Origin: Methylolobus aquaticus
Lineage (GTDB): Bacteria; Pseudomonadota; Gammaproteobacteria; Methylococcales; Methylococcaceae
NCBI GenBank assembly: GCA_004168015.1
Contig: SEYW01000003.1
Location: 62,001 to 126,000 of the forward strand
Reading direction: 5' to 3'
DNA: 64,000 nucleotides
A program made the translations under genes and the position numbers. The notes below the pieces were generated by a model that had not been told where the DNA came from, did not search any database, and saw only the letters and a program-made list of their open reading frames with translations. This document shows positions 53,688-62,927 of the stretch, in pieces (positions within the stretch are counted from its first letter, which is position 1; every line of letters begins with the position of its first letter).

Positions 53688-53818
53688 GGAGGCGCTCCTT
53701 GTACCGTTGATGTGTCGCGCGCGCTGCGCAGCTGCCCACCCTGACTGATGCGGCGCTTCCTACGATAGCGGGCTGTATCGCCTGACCACATCCACGGAGC
53801 CAGTCACTCAGCGTAAGC

Positions 53819-55318
53819 TTAGGGCGTTGCGATATCCGCGAGAATCTTATCCCGAACGAGCTGCCCGGACAGCGTGACCATCGGCATACCGCCGCCCGGG
53901 TTCACGCTGCCGCCGACGAAATACAGATTCCGATATGTCCCGCTGCGCTGGGGCGCCTTGAACCCCAGATTCGTAAAGCGGTCGCTAACCACGCCGTAGA
54001 TCGCGCCCTGATTGGAATAGTACTGCGCCTGAATGTCGAGCGGCGTCCAGGTTTCCTCGCAGACGATATGCCGACGGAGATCGGTCAAGCCCATGCGCTC
54101 CAGTTTCGTCAGAACGCGCTCGCGAAATGCCAGATAATCCTGCTGCGTGAGGGGTTGGCGCTCATCGATATGCGGGATGTGCGGCAGCGCCTTGATGACT
54201 TCGCAGCCGGCCGGCGCCTGCCCGGGATCGGACTTACACGGTGCCACCAGATAAATCGTCGGATCCTCGGACAGCTGCCGGGTGCGGAACACGGCGTCGA
54301 AATGTGCCTTCGAGTTCTGCGAGTAGAAAAAATTGTGGTGAGCCAGTTGCGGGTACTGCCGATCGACCCCCAGATGCAGGACCAGGCCCGAGCAGGTCGG
54401 CGCGAACTTTCGCAGAGGACGCAGCGCCACCTCGTCGGCCTTGAGCAAGCGCCGCAACGCCGGAATGACTTCCATGTTCGAAACGACGATGTCGGCCTGG
54501 AGTCGTTCCCCGGCCGCGGTCAGCACCGCGCTCACTCGACGGCCATCCCGCTGCACCTCGACGATTTCGGTGTTCAGCTGGACCTTGACGCCCAGTTCTC
54601 GCGCCAGCCGCTCCAGGCCGACCGCCAGGTTGTACATGCCCCCGTTGACGTACCAGAGGCCGTAACCGAACTGGATATGCGGCAACAGGTTCATCAGGGC
54701 CGGAGAACGGTAAGGCGATGAGCCGACGTACTTGATGAAGTAGTTGAGTGTATCGACGAGCTTGTCGTTGGTGACGAACCGTCGGACGCCCTGGTCCATC
54801 GAACGGAACACATCGAAACCCAGCAGACTTCGCACCGGGCCATAACACTTCAGAAGTTCCCAGAATGAATCCAGGCCCTTCGCGAAATAGCCCTCTTCGG
54901 TAATGGCAGAGAGCTTGCGCGAATACTCCAGGAAACGGTAGAAACCGGCCGCATCCTCCGGCGCGACGCGGGCCAGCTCGGCGTCCATCGCGGCGCGGTC
55001 AGGCGTCAGGTCGAATACCGTCCCGTCCTCGAAGAAATTGCGCCAATGCGGCATCACCGGGGACAGGCTCACGTAATCGGACATCTTCCGTCCGGCGCGC
55101 GTGAACAAGGCCTCGAAGATGTGGGGCATGGTCAGGATCGACGGCCCCAGATCGAACGTGAACCCGTCCTTGCGCAGCACGTTCAGCTTGCCGCCCAGCT
55201 TGTCGTTCTTCTCGACGATCGTGACCGCGAAGCCCTCGGTCGCCAGCGAGATCGCCGCCGACAACCCACCGAGCCCACCCCCGATCACCACTATCTGTTT
55301 GCCATCACTTGCTGACAT
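53819..55318 (-). CDS. crtNb: Diapocarotenoid oxygenase/desaturase, CrtNb (CrtP-like)
   Basis: 499 residues. FAD-binding GGGLGGLSAAISLATEG (about 13-29) and the C-terminal phytoene-desaturase signature FVGGSVNPGGGMPMV. Together with the next two genes it reproduces the crtN-ald-crtNb order of Methylomonas, where CrtNb oxidises terminal methyl groups of 4,4'-diapolycopene to the aldehyde. Desaturase and oxygenase paralogues are hard to separate by motif, so the label depends on gene order. Membrane-peripheral. Confidence 0.8.
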   Translation of the reverse strand: MSASDGKQIVVIGGGLGGLSAAISLATEGFAVTIVEKNDKLGGKLNVLRKDGFTFDLGPSILTMPHIFEALFTRAGRKMSDYVSLSPVMPHWRNFFEDGTVFDLTPDRAAMDAELARVAPEDAAGFYRFLEYSRKLSAITEEGYFAKGLDSFWELLKCYGPVRSLLGFDVFRSMDQGVRRFVTNDKLVDTLNYFIKYVGSSPYRSPALMNLLPHIQFGYGLWYVNGGMYNLAVGLERLARELGVKVQLNTEIVEVQRDGRRVSAVLTAAGERLQADIVVSNMEVIPALRRLLKADEVALRPLRKFAPTCSGLVLHLGVDRQYPQLAHHNFFYSQNSKAHFDAVFRTRQLSEDPTIYLVAPCKSDPGQAPAGCEVIKALPHIPHIDERQPLTQQDYLAFRERVLTKLERMGLTDLRRHIVCEETWTPLDIQAQYYSNQGAIYGVVSDRFTNLGFKAPQRSGTYRNLYFVGGSVNPGGGMPMVTLSGQLVRDKILADIATP

Positions 55319-55351
55319 GCGACTCCCGTTGCGCAGACACCGGCCTGGCGG

Positions 55352-56869
55352 CTAGCCGCCCTTGTTCAACTTCTGCCGGAGATTGAATGTGAAGAACTCG
55401 CGAAAGCTCTTGAGCGCCGACCAGTTGCGCACGAAACGCCGCGGCAGGCTACCCTCACCGAACACGAAGTCCATGAAGCCGCGGAGATCGCGGTAGCGCT
55501 CCGCCGAGTACGGAAACCAGTTCGGCTCGCGCGGCATGCGCCCGGTATTGACGAGCACGGAGACCGGCTGCGTGAAGCTCAGTAAGCCCTCCGCACCGTG
55601 CGAACGCCCGAACCCGCTGTGCCGGACGCCGCCGAACGGCAAGCCCGGGTGCCCCGCGTTCTTGATGACGTCGTTGACGGCGCAGCCCCCGACCGCGAGG
55701 CGGGAGGCGAGGCGCCGTCCCTTGGCGAGATCGGTCGTCCAGACGCTGCCGTTGAGGCCGAACGGCGTGTCGTTCGCGAAACGAACAGCCTCCTCTTCGT
55801 CGTCGAACGGCATGACCGCCAACAGCGGCCCGAAGGTCTCCTCGCGCATCACCTGCATCGAGTGGTCGACATCCCACAGCACCACCGGATGGACGAAATC
55901 ACCCTCCCGCTGCCAGGGTCCGGAAGCCTGTGCGCCTTTCGCCAAGGCATCGCGATAGTGCGCTTCGACGATCTCGATCTGCCGGGGCGAGGTCATCCGA
56001 CCGAGGTCGCTGTCGCCGTCGGTCCCCACGCGCAATGCCCGTGTGGCGGCAACCACGTCCTGCACGAAACGCGGATAGATCTGCCTCTGGACATAGAGAC
56101 GCTCGACCGCGATGCACATCTGGCCGCTGTTCGCGAAGGCGCCGTAGACCGCCGCGCGCACGGCACGTTCCCTGGGCGCATCGGCACAGACGATCATCGC
56201 ATCCTTGCCCCCCAACTCCAGGATTACCGGCGTGCCATTGCGGGCCGCCAGCGCCATGACCGCGCGCCCCGCCTCCCCGCCACCCGTGAAGAAGATCAGA
56301 TCAGGGCCGGCGGCAACCAGGGCCTGCCCGGCTGCGCCATCGCCCTCGAGTACCTGCAACGCCGCGCCTATCGCCGGCACTTCCCGCAACAGGTCGGCAA
56401 TCAGCGCCGCGACCGACCCGCATAGTTCGGAGGGCTTCAGACACACGGTATTGCCTGCCAACAGCGCCGTCGCCGCCGGAATCAGCGACAACTGAAAGGG
56501 AAAGTTCCACGGCGAAATCACGGCGACCGTACCGAACGGCCGCCGTTCGACGTACGCGCTGGCAAAGGGATAGGCGAGTGCCGAGGTCGGCACGGACTGA
56601 GTCCGCAGCAGTCGCGCGGCCTCCTGCTCGTAGTACCGCAGCACTTCGAGCGTCGGGTAGATTTCCCCGAGCAGGGCCTCCGTCGGCACCTTGCCGGTAT
56701 CGTGGCAGACGATCTGGACGATCTCGTCACTCCGCTGCTGGATGACCCGGCGCAAGGCAGCCAGGGCTGCCGCGCGCGCAGCGACGGACCGGGACGACCA
56801 GTCGGGAAAGGCCGCGCGCGCCGCGACGAGGCACTCCTGAGCGCGCCGCGCGGGATCGCTATCAGCCAC
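55352..56869 (-). CDS. Aldehyde dehydrogenase, likely diapocarotenal dehydrogenase
   Basis: 505 residues from a GTG at 56869. ALDH fold with general base Glu218 in VILELGGKD and catalytic Cys252 in NSGQMCIAVE; PWNFPFQL and FTGGGEAGRA mark the cofactor site. The C-terminal VRNWSALKSFREFFTF tail suggests membrane association as in fatty-aldehyde dehydrogenases. Placed between two carotenoid desaturases, it probably oxidises 4,4'-diapolycopene aldehyde to the acid. Confidence 0.85.
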   Translation of the reverse strand: MADSDPARRAQECLVAARAAFPDWSSRSVAARAAALAALRRVIQQRSDEIVQIVCHDTGKVPTEALLGEIYPTLEVLRYYEQEAARLLRTQSVPTSALAYPFASAYVERRPFGTVAVISPWNFPFQLSLIPAATALLAGNTVCLKPSELCGSVAALIADLLREVPAIGAALQVLEGDGAAGQALVAAGPDLIFFTGGGEAGRAVMALAARNGTPVILELGGKDAMIVCADAPRERAVRAAVYGAFANSGQMCIAVERLYVQRQIYPRFVQDVVAATRALRVGTDGDSDLGRMTSPRQIEIVEAHYRDALAKGAQASGPWQREGDFVHPVVLWDVDHSMQVMREETFGPLLAVMPFDDEEEAVRFANDTPFGLNGSVWTTDLAKGRRLASRLAVGGCAVNDVIKNAGHPGLPFGGVRHSGFGRSHGAEGLLSFTQPVSVLVNTGRMPREPNWFPYSAERYRDLRGFMDFVFGEGSLPRRFVRNWSALKSFREFFTFNLRQKLNKGG

Positions 56870-56907
56870 GGCGGAGTCCGGCGTCCAGCGTCGTGCTCAT
56901 GCCGGGG

Positions 56908-58437
56908 TCAAGCGCCGGCCTCGTCCAGCAACGGAGCCGGCTGCGGATGCGGGATGCCGAACTGGCGGCAGATCAGATTCGAGGAAAGCTGCGCGGACAC
57001 GTAAATCGTCGGCAGGCCACTCCCGGGGTGCGTGCCACCGCCCACGAGATAGCAGTTATCCAGTTCCTCGAACTTGTTGCGCGGCCGCAGGTAGAGCAGT
57101 TGGGAAAACTTGTGGGACAGGTTGAAGGTCGCGCCCTGATAGATGTTCTGGGCACCTTCCCAATCACCGGGACTAATCATCCGTTCCACCTCGATCTGGT
57201 CGCGGAGATCCGCAAAGCCGGTCCGCTGAATGACCGTGTCGAGCAGGCGATCGCGGAAAGCGGACTTCTCCGCCTGCCAGTCGATCCCACTGCTATTGTT
57301 CGGAACCGGCGCCAGGATATACAGCGTCGACTTGCCCGAAGGCGCCAGCGTCGGGTCGGTGACCGAAGCATTCTGGACGTAGATGGACATGTCGTCAGAC
57401 AGCTTCTTGTCGCGAAATATGTCCCTGATGTTCGTCTGATAATCTCCGGCGAACAGGACGTTGTGGTGCTGCAGCGGGTAATGCTTCTTGACGCCAAGGT
57501 AAAGCATAAAGGTGGAGCACGAAAATTCGCGCTTTTCGAGTTTGTCCGGGCGGTATTTCTTCAACACGCCCGGCGGTACCAGACGTGACATCGCGTAGCC
57601 GAAATCCGCATTGACGACGACCGAGTCGGCAGCAATCCGCTCGCCGTCCTCCAACACGATGCCCTTGACCCGGCGTCCGTCGAGGTCCAGCGAGCGCACC
57701 GCGGTATTCGTCAGGATGGCGCCGCCATTCTCCCGGACCACAGTGGCCATGGCCTCGGAGATCCGGTTGAGCCCACCCATGACATGATGGATGCCGTAAC
57801 GGTGTTCCACGAAGGGCAGCATCGTGAACAACGCGGGGCATTCCCACGGCGACATGCCGAGGTATTTCGACTGGAACGAAAACGCGAGGCGCAGTTTCTC
57901 ATCGCCGAAATACCGTCCCAGGTTCTTGAAGACACTGTTCGGCAGGGCCAGGTAGGGCACCGCGCGCAGCAGGTCCCACGACAGGAAGCGCCTGAAACTG
58001 GTGTAGTCGCGCTGGATACAAGGGTAGAGCCGTTTGAAGCGTTGCTCCTCGTGCGCCAGGAAGGCATCGAGACCGGCATCGCCCTCCGGGAAAACCCGCC
58101 GCAGTTCGCGCCGCATCGCCTCGCGATCCGACGACACCAGCAGTTCGCGGTCGTCGTATTGCAGGCGATACATCGGGTCCAGCTGAACCGTCTCCAGATA
58201 GTCTTCGATCCGTCGTCCGGCTTCCCGGAACATGGCATCCAGCACGAACTTCATCATCAGAAAGGTCGGCCCGGTATCGAAGGTGTAGCCGTCGACATGG
58301 ATCGGGCGGTTGCGCCCACCGACGGCGGACTCCTTTTCGACCACGGTGACATTGAAGCCACGCTGCGACAGGATCATTCCCGCGCACAAACCTCCGGGAC
58401 CCGCCCCGACGATGACGATATCTTTGGTCTTCGACAT
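56908..58437 (-). CDS. crtN: Diapophytoene (dehydrosqualene) desaturase, CrtN
   Basis: 509 residues. FAD-binding VGAGPGGLCAGMILSQRG and EKESAVGGRNRPIHVDGYTFDTGPTF typed across the N-terminus; C-terminal YLVGGGTHPGSGLPTI. First gene of the three-gene cluster; in methanotrophs CrtN removes hydrogens from 4,4'-diapophytoene made from squalene or farnesyl-PP. No crtM/hpnCDE genes are in the window, so the C30 backbone must come from elsewhere (for example hopanoid HpnCDE squalene synthesis). Confidence 0.85.
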   Translation of the reverse strand: MSKTKDIVIVGAGPGGLCAGMILSQRGFNVTVVEKESAVGGRNRPIHVDGYTFDTGPTFLMMKFVLDAMFREAGRRIEDYLETVQLDPMYRLQYDDRELLVSSDREAMRRELRRVFPEGDAGLDAFLAHEEQRFKRLYPCIQRDYTSFRRFLSWDLLRAVPYLALPNSVFKNLGRYFGDEKLRLAFSFQSKYLGMSPWECPALFTMLPFVEHRYGIHHVMGGLNRISEAMATVVRENGGAILTNTAVRSLDLDGRRVKGIVLEDGERIAADSVVVNADFGYAMSRLVPPGVLKKYRPDKLEKREFSCSTFMLYLGVKKHYPLQHHNVLFAGDYQTNIRDIFRDKKLSDDMSIYVQNASVTDPTLAPSGKSTLYILAPVPNNSSGIDWQAEKSAFRDRLLDTVIQRTGFADLRDQIEVERMISPGDWEGAQNIYQGATFNLSHKFSQLLYLRPRNKFEELDNCYLVGGGTHPGSGLPTIYVSAQLSSNLICRQFGIPHPQPAPLLDEAGA

Positions 58438-58725
58438 GATGAGAAAGTTGAGGTAGCTAGAACGAGCAATGGCTAGCGGCGTCGTGCCCTACATTCAGCC
58501 CGCCGATACAAATGGCATTCGGGTGCCCCCCGCGGTAAGCGCGGCGGAAAACCGCAGTTCCAGAGGATTGCAGGAAAGGGGAAATCGCTTCGCACCCGGG
58601 GTCATCGCGCGTAATGCCGAGTCGGTGCTGCCGCAACGATGGTACGGCAGCCTTCCAACAAGTCCAAATACTGAAAACGCTATCGATGCTCCGACAATCC
58701 GTCCGAGGTTTTGTTTCAGCAGCGG

Positions 58726-59472
58726 CTAGACTGCATAGGCCTTGCGGTAGTAAGGCCAGGTTTCCACATGCAGATACCGCCGTATCGGAGATTTGATCAC
58801 CGACACGCACAGCGCGATCGAGAACAGGCACCAAACCGCCGCGTATTCGTTCGGATCGCGGGTCAGGATGTCCGAGATCAGCGGACCTACGAGATAATGG
58901 AATCCCACGAAGCGCCAGGAGCCATAGAGGATCGGCATCCAGAACGCCGTCACGATGTACGTCACGCCGTGCAACCCATAGCGGAAACCGATCGCGTTTT
59001 CGGGCGAGTCCGACAGGAGGCCGTTCAGCGGCAACTGCCACGCGATATGCCAATCTCCCGACACCGAGCAAGCCTGAGTGCCGCAGAAGCCCTCCCAGCC
59101 GACGATGCAGTTACCCGCCCAGGCCATCGGATACATCTTGACGAGCATGGCGAGGGCGCCGACCGCGCAGATCGAGTAGACGATGGTGCTGATGCGCTGT
59201 TTGACCTCCTGTGGAATGAAATACATCGCCACCATGTTCACGAAGAAGGGCTGGAAAGCAATGTGGATGTAGCCGAACAAGGTCAGTATCTGGTTCGGAG
59301 GCGCATCGCACTGATCGATGTAGACGTATGTTGCGGCCTGCAGCAATTCCATGCAGGCGAAGTACGTCAGCGGGATCCACAGTTCTTTGGACTCGCCCTT
59401 GTACGCGACATAGGTCGCTGTTCCGAAGCCGATCGTGGCGAGGACCGCCGACGCTTCTCCACTCCAACACAT
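58726..59472 (-). CDS. DUF5765 family membrane protein
   Basis: 248 residues with about six to seven membrane segments. The start MCWSGEASAVLATIGFGTA is the family hallmark; several Trp/Cys residues (WEGFCGTQACSVSGDW) probably lie on the periplasmic side. Function unknown. On the same strand and 288 bases upstream of crtN; the 58438-58725 gap between them shows no gene and probably carries the crt promoter. Confidence 0.8.
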   Translation of the reverse strand: MCWSGEASAVLATIGFGTATYVAYKGESKELWIPLTYFACMELLQAATYVYIDQCDAPPNQILTLFGYIHIAFQPFFVNMVAMYFIPQEVKQRISTIVYSICAVGALAMLVKMYPMAWAGNCIVGWEGFCGTQACSVSGDWHIAWQLPLNGLLSDSPENAIGFRYGLHGVTYIVTAFWMPILYGSWRFVGFHYLVGPLISDILTRDPNEYAAVWCLFSIALCVSVIKSPIRRYLHVETWPYYRKAYAV

Positions 59473-59590
59473 ACCGTTTCCTCCCGAGAATGCTTGATAT
59501 CTAGGTATTCGTGATTATTTCTGACGCAGACGGGCGCCGGGCAAGGATAACGCCCGGCCTCCCGACCTTGCTGAACGCCACAGGCGGTGA

Positions 59591-61276
59591 TCAACCGACA
59601 TCGAACGTCCGATAAGTCTTCATGCCTCCGGACAGGATCTTCACTTGTAGGCCGTGCTGCATCAGCGCCCGCAACCCGAAATAGGCGCGCTGCCCGACCC
59701 CGCAGACCAGCCAGCACTCCCTGTTGCGCGGCAGTTCCGCAAGGCGCTCACGCAACTCCTCCAGCGGCAGGTTTACGGCGCCCGGTACGTGTTCCTGCGC
59801 AAATTCGTCGCGACTGCGAACGTCGACCACCAGGGCTGAGGTGCCCGGCAGGTCCTCCCAGCGGGCGAGCGGCAGATCGCCCCGAACATGGTTGGCGGCG
59901 ATCATGCCGGCGATGTTGACGGGGTCCTTGGCCCCACCGTACTGAGGCGCGTAGCACAACTCGGCCTCTTCGAGATCGAACACGGTACCGCCCATCTGCA
60001 GGGCCATGGCGATCACATCGATGCGCCGGGCGACATCGGCTTCGCCGACGGCCTGAGCACCCAACAACCGGCCGTCGGTCGGCGCGAACAACAGTTTCAG
60101 GTGAATGGGCTTGGCGTCCGGAAAATACGAGGCGTGATTGCCGGGGTGCAGGTAGACCTTCTGGTAATCGGTCTGCCCGGCAGCCAGCAAGGCTTTCTCG
60201 GTCGCGCCGGTCGCAGCCACCGTGAGACCGAACGCACCGCAAACGGCCGTGCCTTGAATGCCGCGAAAACGCATCGGCGAGCGCTTCAGGCAATCAGGAT
60301 CACCGAGCCCTCGCAGCACCGACGATGCCGCGATGCGTCCCTGCCGGTTCGCGGGCCCCGCCAGCGGCACCGGCTGGTTGACCCCGGTGACGATGTCCGG
60401 ACTGCCGACGACGTCCCCCACCGCCCAGATGTGCGCATCGCTGGTCTGCATGAACTCGTCGACGACGATCTCGCCCCGCTTGCCGAGCCGCAGCCCAGCC
60501 TCGGCGGCCAGCGTCGACGCCGGCCGGACGCCGATGCCCAGGATAGCCAGATCGGTCGCAATGGCCTCGCCCGCCGATGTCTCGACCCGCAGGCCACCGC
60601 CCGGCGCTTCCTCAAAGGCGCTAACGCTCTGTCCCAACAGCAGCCGCACCCCTTGCTGCTCAAGGCGCTCCGCCACGTACACCGCCATCTCGGCGTCGAG
60701 CACCGGCAAGATCTGCGGTGCCAACTCGACGAGCGTCACCTGAAGCCCGCGATGAACGAGATTCTCCGCCATCTCGAGGCCGATCATCCCGCCGCCTACC
60801 ACGACCGCGCGTTGCGCGCTCTCGACCGCGGCACGGATCTTCCGGCTGTCGGGGATGGTTCTGAGTACATGAACCCCGGGCAGGTCGATGCCGGGCAGCG
60901 GCGGCCGAATCGCCTGAGCTCCGGTCGACAGAACCAGTGCATCATAAGCCTCTTCGCGCCGGGCACCGGTGCGCAGATCCCGCACCTCGATCACGCGGCG
61001 CAGCGGATCGACATGCGTCACCTCATGCTCGAGATGCACATCGATGTTGAAGCGGTCCCGGAACAGCTCGGGCGTCGCGATCAGCAGCTTTTCCTCGGCC
61101 TTGATCACGTTGCCCACATAATACGGCAGGCCGCAATTCGCAAACGAAACGTAAGGCCCCTTGTCGTAGATGACGATCTCGCACCGCTCGCAAAGCCGCC
61201 GCGCACGGGTCGCGCATGACGCGCCTCCGGCCACTCCGCCGACGATCAGGATACGCTTCCTCGTTGAGCTTGCCAT
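59591..61276 (-). CDS. CoA-disulfide reductase with C-terminal rhodanese domain
   Basis: 561 residues from the ATG at 61276 (GGAGAAG upstream). Pyridine nucleotide-disulfide oxidoreductase with GGVAGGAS FAD site and the single active Cys48 in FANCGLPYYVGN, as in CoADR/NADH persulfide reductases. The C-terminal rhodanese (about 465-561) has Cys in WLVCGVGQRAYFG. Such fusions reduce CoA disulfides, CoA-persulfide or polysulfide. Fourth gene of the rluD-pgeF-ZIP-CoADR run. Confidence 0.92.
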   Translation of the reverse strand: MASSTRKRILIVGGVAGGASCATRARRLCERCEIVIYDKGPYVSFANCGLPYYVGNVIKAEEKLLIATPELFRDRFNIDVHLEHEVTHVDPLRRVIEVRDLRTGARREEAYDALVLSTGAQAIRPPLPGIDLPGVHVLRTIPDSRKIRAAVESAQRAVVVGGGMIGLEMAENLVHRGLQVTLVELAPQILPVLDAEMAVYVAERLEQQGVRLLLGQSVSAFEEAPGGGLRVETSAGEAIATDLAILGIGVRPASTLAAEAGLRLGKRGEIVVDEFMQTSDAHIWAVGDVVGSPDIVTGVNQPVPLAGPANRQGRIAASSVLRGLGDPDCLKRSPMRFRGIQGTAVCGAFGLTVAATGATEKALLAAGQTDYQKVYLHPGNHASYFPDAKPIHLKLLFAPTDGRLLGAQAVGEADVARRIDVIAMALQMGGTVFDLEEAELCYAPQYGGAKDPVNIAGMIAANHVRGDLPLARWEDLPGTSALVVDVRSRDEFAQEHVPGAVNLPLEELRERLAELPRNRECWLVCGVGQRAYFGLRALMQHGLQVKILSGGMKTYRTFDVG

Positions 61277-61339
61277 GACTTCTCCGTGAACTCGTGTTGA
61301 CTGCCGCCGCAAAGATGCTGGGACCAACGCCGGCCGCAC

Positions 61340-62170
61340 CTAATGCGGCAGCGCGATCGCGGCAGCGGGACCCGGGTGCGCCGAGCCGCCATCCCGTTCC
61401 AGATCGTGCACCAGCGACTGCGCCGTCAGAATGAGGGCCACGCCGGCCGCGATGAACACGATCTGCTGCACGGTTTCGATTCCGCGCGTCTTGCGGTGCA
61501 GCGACGGTATCAGGTCGGCCACGGCGACGTAGATGAAACTCGATGCGGCGATGGCCAGAAAGTACGGCAGGCTGTCGTGCATCGATTCGAGGCCGAGGTA
61601 CGCCAGCACCCCACCCACCACTGCGCCGAGGCTGGACAGGAGGTTGTACATGAAGGCCCTGGCAGGCGGATAGCCGCTTTGCAGCAGGATTGCAAAATCG
61701 CCGACTTCCTGTGGTATCTCGTGGGCCGCCACGGCCAGACTGGTCACGACGCCGAGTTGGATGTCGACGAGGAAGGCCGCGCCGATCAGGACGCCATCCA
61801 CCAAATTGTGGATGCCGTCCCCGAGCACGATCAAGGTACCGGCCGGCTGATGGAAGTGCGCTTCCGAATGCACGTGGCACTCGCTGGCATGACAATGACG
61901 CCAGATCAGGAGTTTCTCCAGCAGGAAAAAGCCCATCAACCCGGCCAGCACCGTCGCGAACAGTCCACCCACGCGCTCCGGACCCACCTTCTCGACCGCA
62001 TCGGGCAATAGGTCCAGCAGGGCCACGGTCAGCAAGGCACCGAGCGCGAAACTGACGCCGTGCGGCACGATGTCGGGATGACGGTGATGGGGGATCAGCA
62101 GCAGCATCGATGCCGCCGCAACGCTCAGTACTCCACCCAGCAGCGTGAAGGCCACGATCCAGATCAGCAT
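61340..62170 (-). CDS. ZIP family metal transporter
   Basis: 276 residues from the ATG at 62170; an ATG at 62188 would add six residues. Eight membrane segments with metal-site motifs HNLVDGVLIG (TM4) and HEIPQEVGD (TM5), plus a His-rich loop HCHASECHVHSEAHFH between TM3 and TM4. Imports Zn2+, Fe2+ or other divalent cations. Lies 34 bases after pgeF and 63 before the CoA-disulfide reductase. Confidence 0.93.
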   Translation of the reverse strand: MLIWIVAFTLLGGVLSVAAASMLLLIPHHRHPDIVPHGVSFALGALLTVALLDLLPDAVEKVGPERVGGLFATVLAGLMGFFLLEKLLIWRHCHASECHVHSEAHFHQPAGTLIVLGDGIHNLVDGVLIGAAFLVDIQLGVVTSLAVAAHEIPQEVGDFAILLQSGYPPARAFMYNLLSSLGAVVGGVLAYLGLESMHDSLPYFLAIAASSFIYVAVADLIPSLHRKTRGIETVQQIVFIAAGVALILTAQSLVHDLERDGGSAHPGPAAAIALPH

Positions 62171-62204
62171 CCCGCCACCGCCCCGCATGCGGGAATGCGC
62201 TGCC

Positions 62205-62927
62205 CTACACGCGCCATATCAGCGTCGCCATACGCCCCGTGATGCCATCCCGCCGGTACGAAAAGAAGCGGTCCGGATCGCTGTACGTGCAGTGCCCGCC
62301 CCCGTAGCAGTCGTCAACGCCGACAGTGTGCAGCTGCCGGCGGGCGATCGCGTAGATGTCGGCCAACCACTTGCCGTCGCCAACGGAACGGAAAGCGCCA
62401 GCCAGCTCCGCATCGCCGGTAAGAAAGGTATCGCGCACCTCGTTGCCGACCTCGAAGGCCTCCGGCCCGATGGCCGGCCCGAGCCACGCGATCAGGCGGC
62501 GCGTCCCCATTGCGGTGACAGTCGTTTCCAGGATGCCGGCCGCCAGACTCCGCCATCCGCCATGCACCGCCGCAACGCATTGTCCGTCGACAGAACACAG
62601 CAGTACCGGGAGACAATCGGCCGTCATGACCGCACAGACCGGCCCAACGGCGGCGGTGAACGCCCCATCCGCTTCCGAACCGGTGGCGCCTTCCGCATCG
62701 ACCACGCGGGAACCGTGCACCTGCCGGAGCCAGACCGGCTCCGAGGGCAGAGCCAGTGCCTCGCGCACCCGCTGCCGATTGCGCTGCACGACGGCGGCGG
62801 CGTCGCCGACGTGATCGCCCAGATTGAGTGCCGCGTAGGAACCCTGGCTGAATCCGCCGGCCCGCAGCAAGCTGGCGGCCCGCACGCCCGGCGGCGCCGG
62901 CCATTCCGGCGTCAGCCAGAACGTCAT
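62205..62927 (-). CDS. pgeF: Purine nucleoside phosphorylase / multicopper-polyphenol oxidase-fold protein, YfiH family
   Basis: 240 residues from the ATG at 62927, which overlaps the rluD stop (ATGA). Metal-site residues His71 (RQVHGSRVV), Cys105 (TADCLPVLL) and His122 (AAVHGGWRS) are all present. YfiH/PgeF proteins correct peptidoglycan precursors mis-made with serine and have purine nucleoside phosphorylase activity. rluD-pgeF adjacency is conserved in Gammaproteobacteria. Confidence 0.95.
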   Translation of the reverse strand: MTFWLTPEWPAPPGVRAASLLRAGGFSQGSYAALNLGDHVGDAAAVVQRNRQRVREALALPSEPVWLRQVHGSRVVDAEGATGSEADGAFTAAVGPVCAVMTADCLPVLLCSVDGQCVAAVHGGWRSLAAGILETTVTAMGTRRLIAWLGPAIGPEAFEVGNEVRDTFLTGDAELAGAFRSVGDGKWLADIYAIARRQLHTVGVDDCYGGGHCTYSDPDRFFSYRRDGITGRMATLIWRV

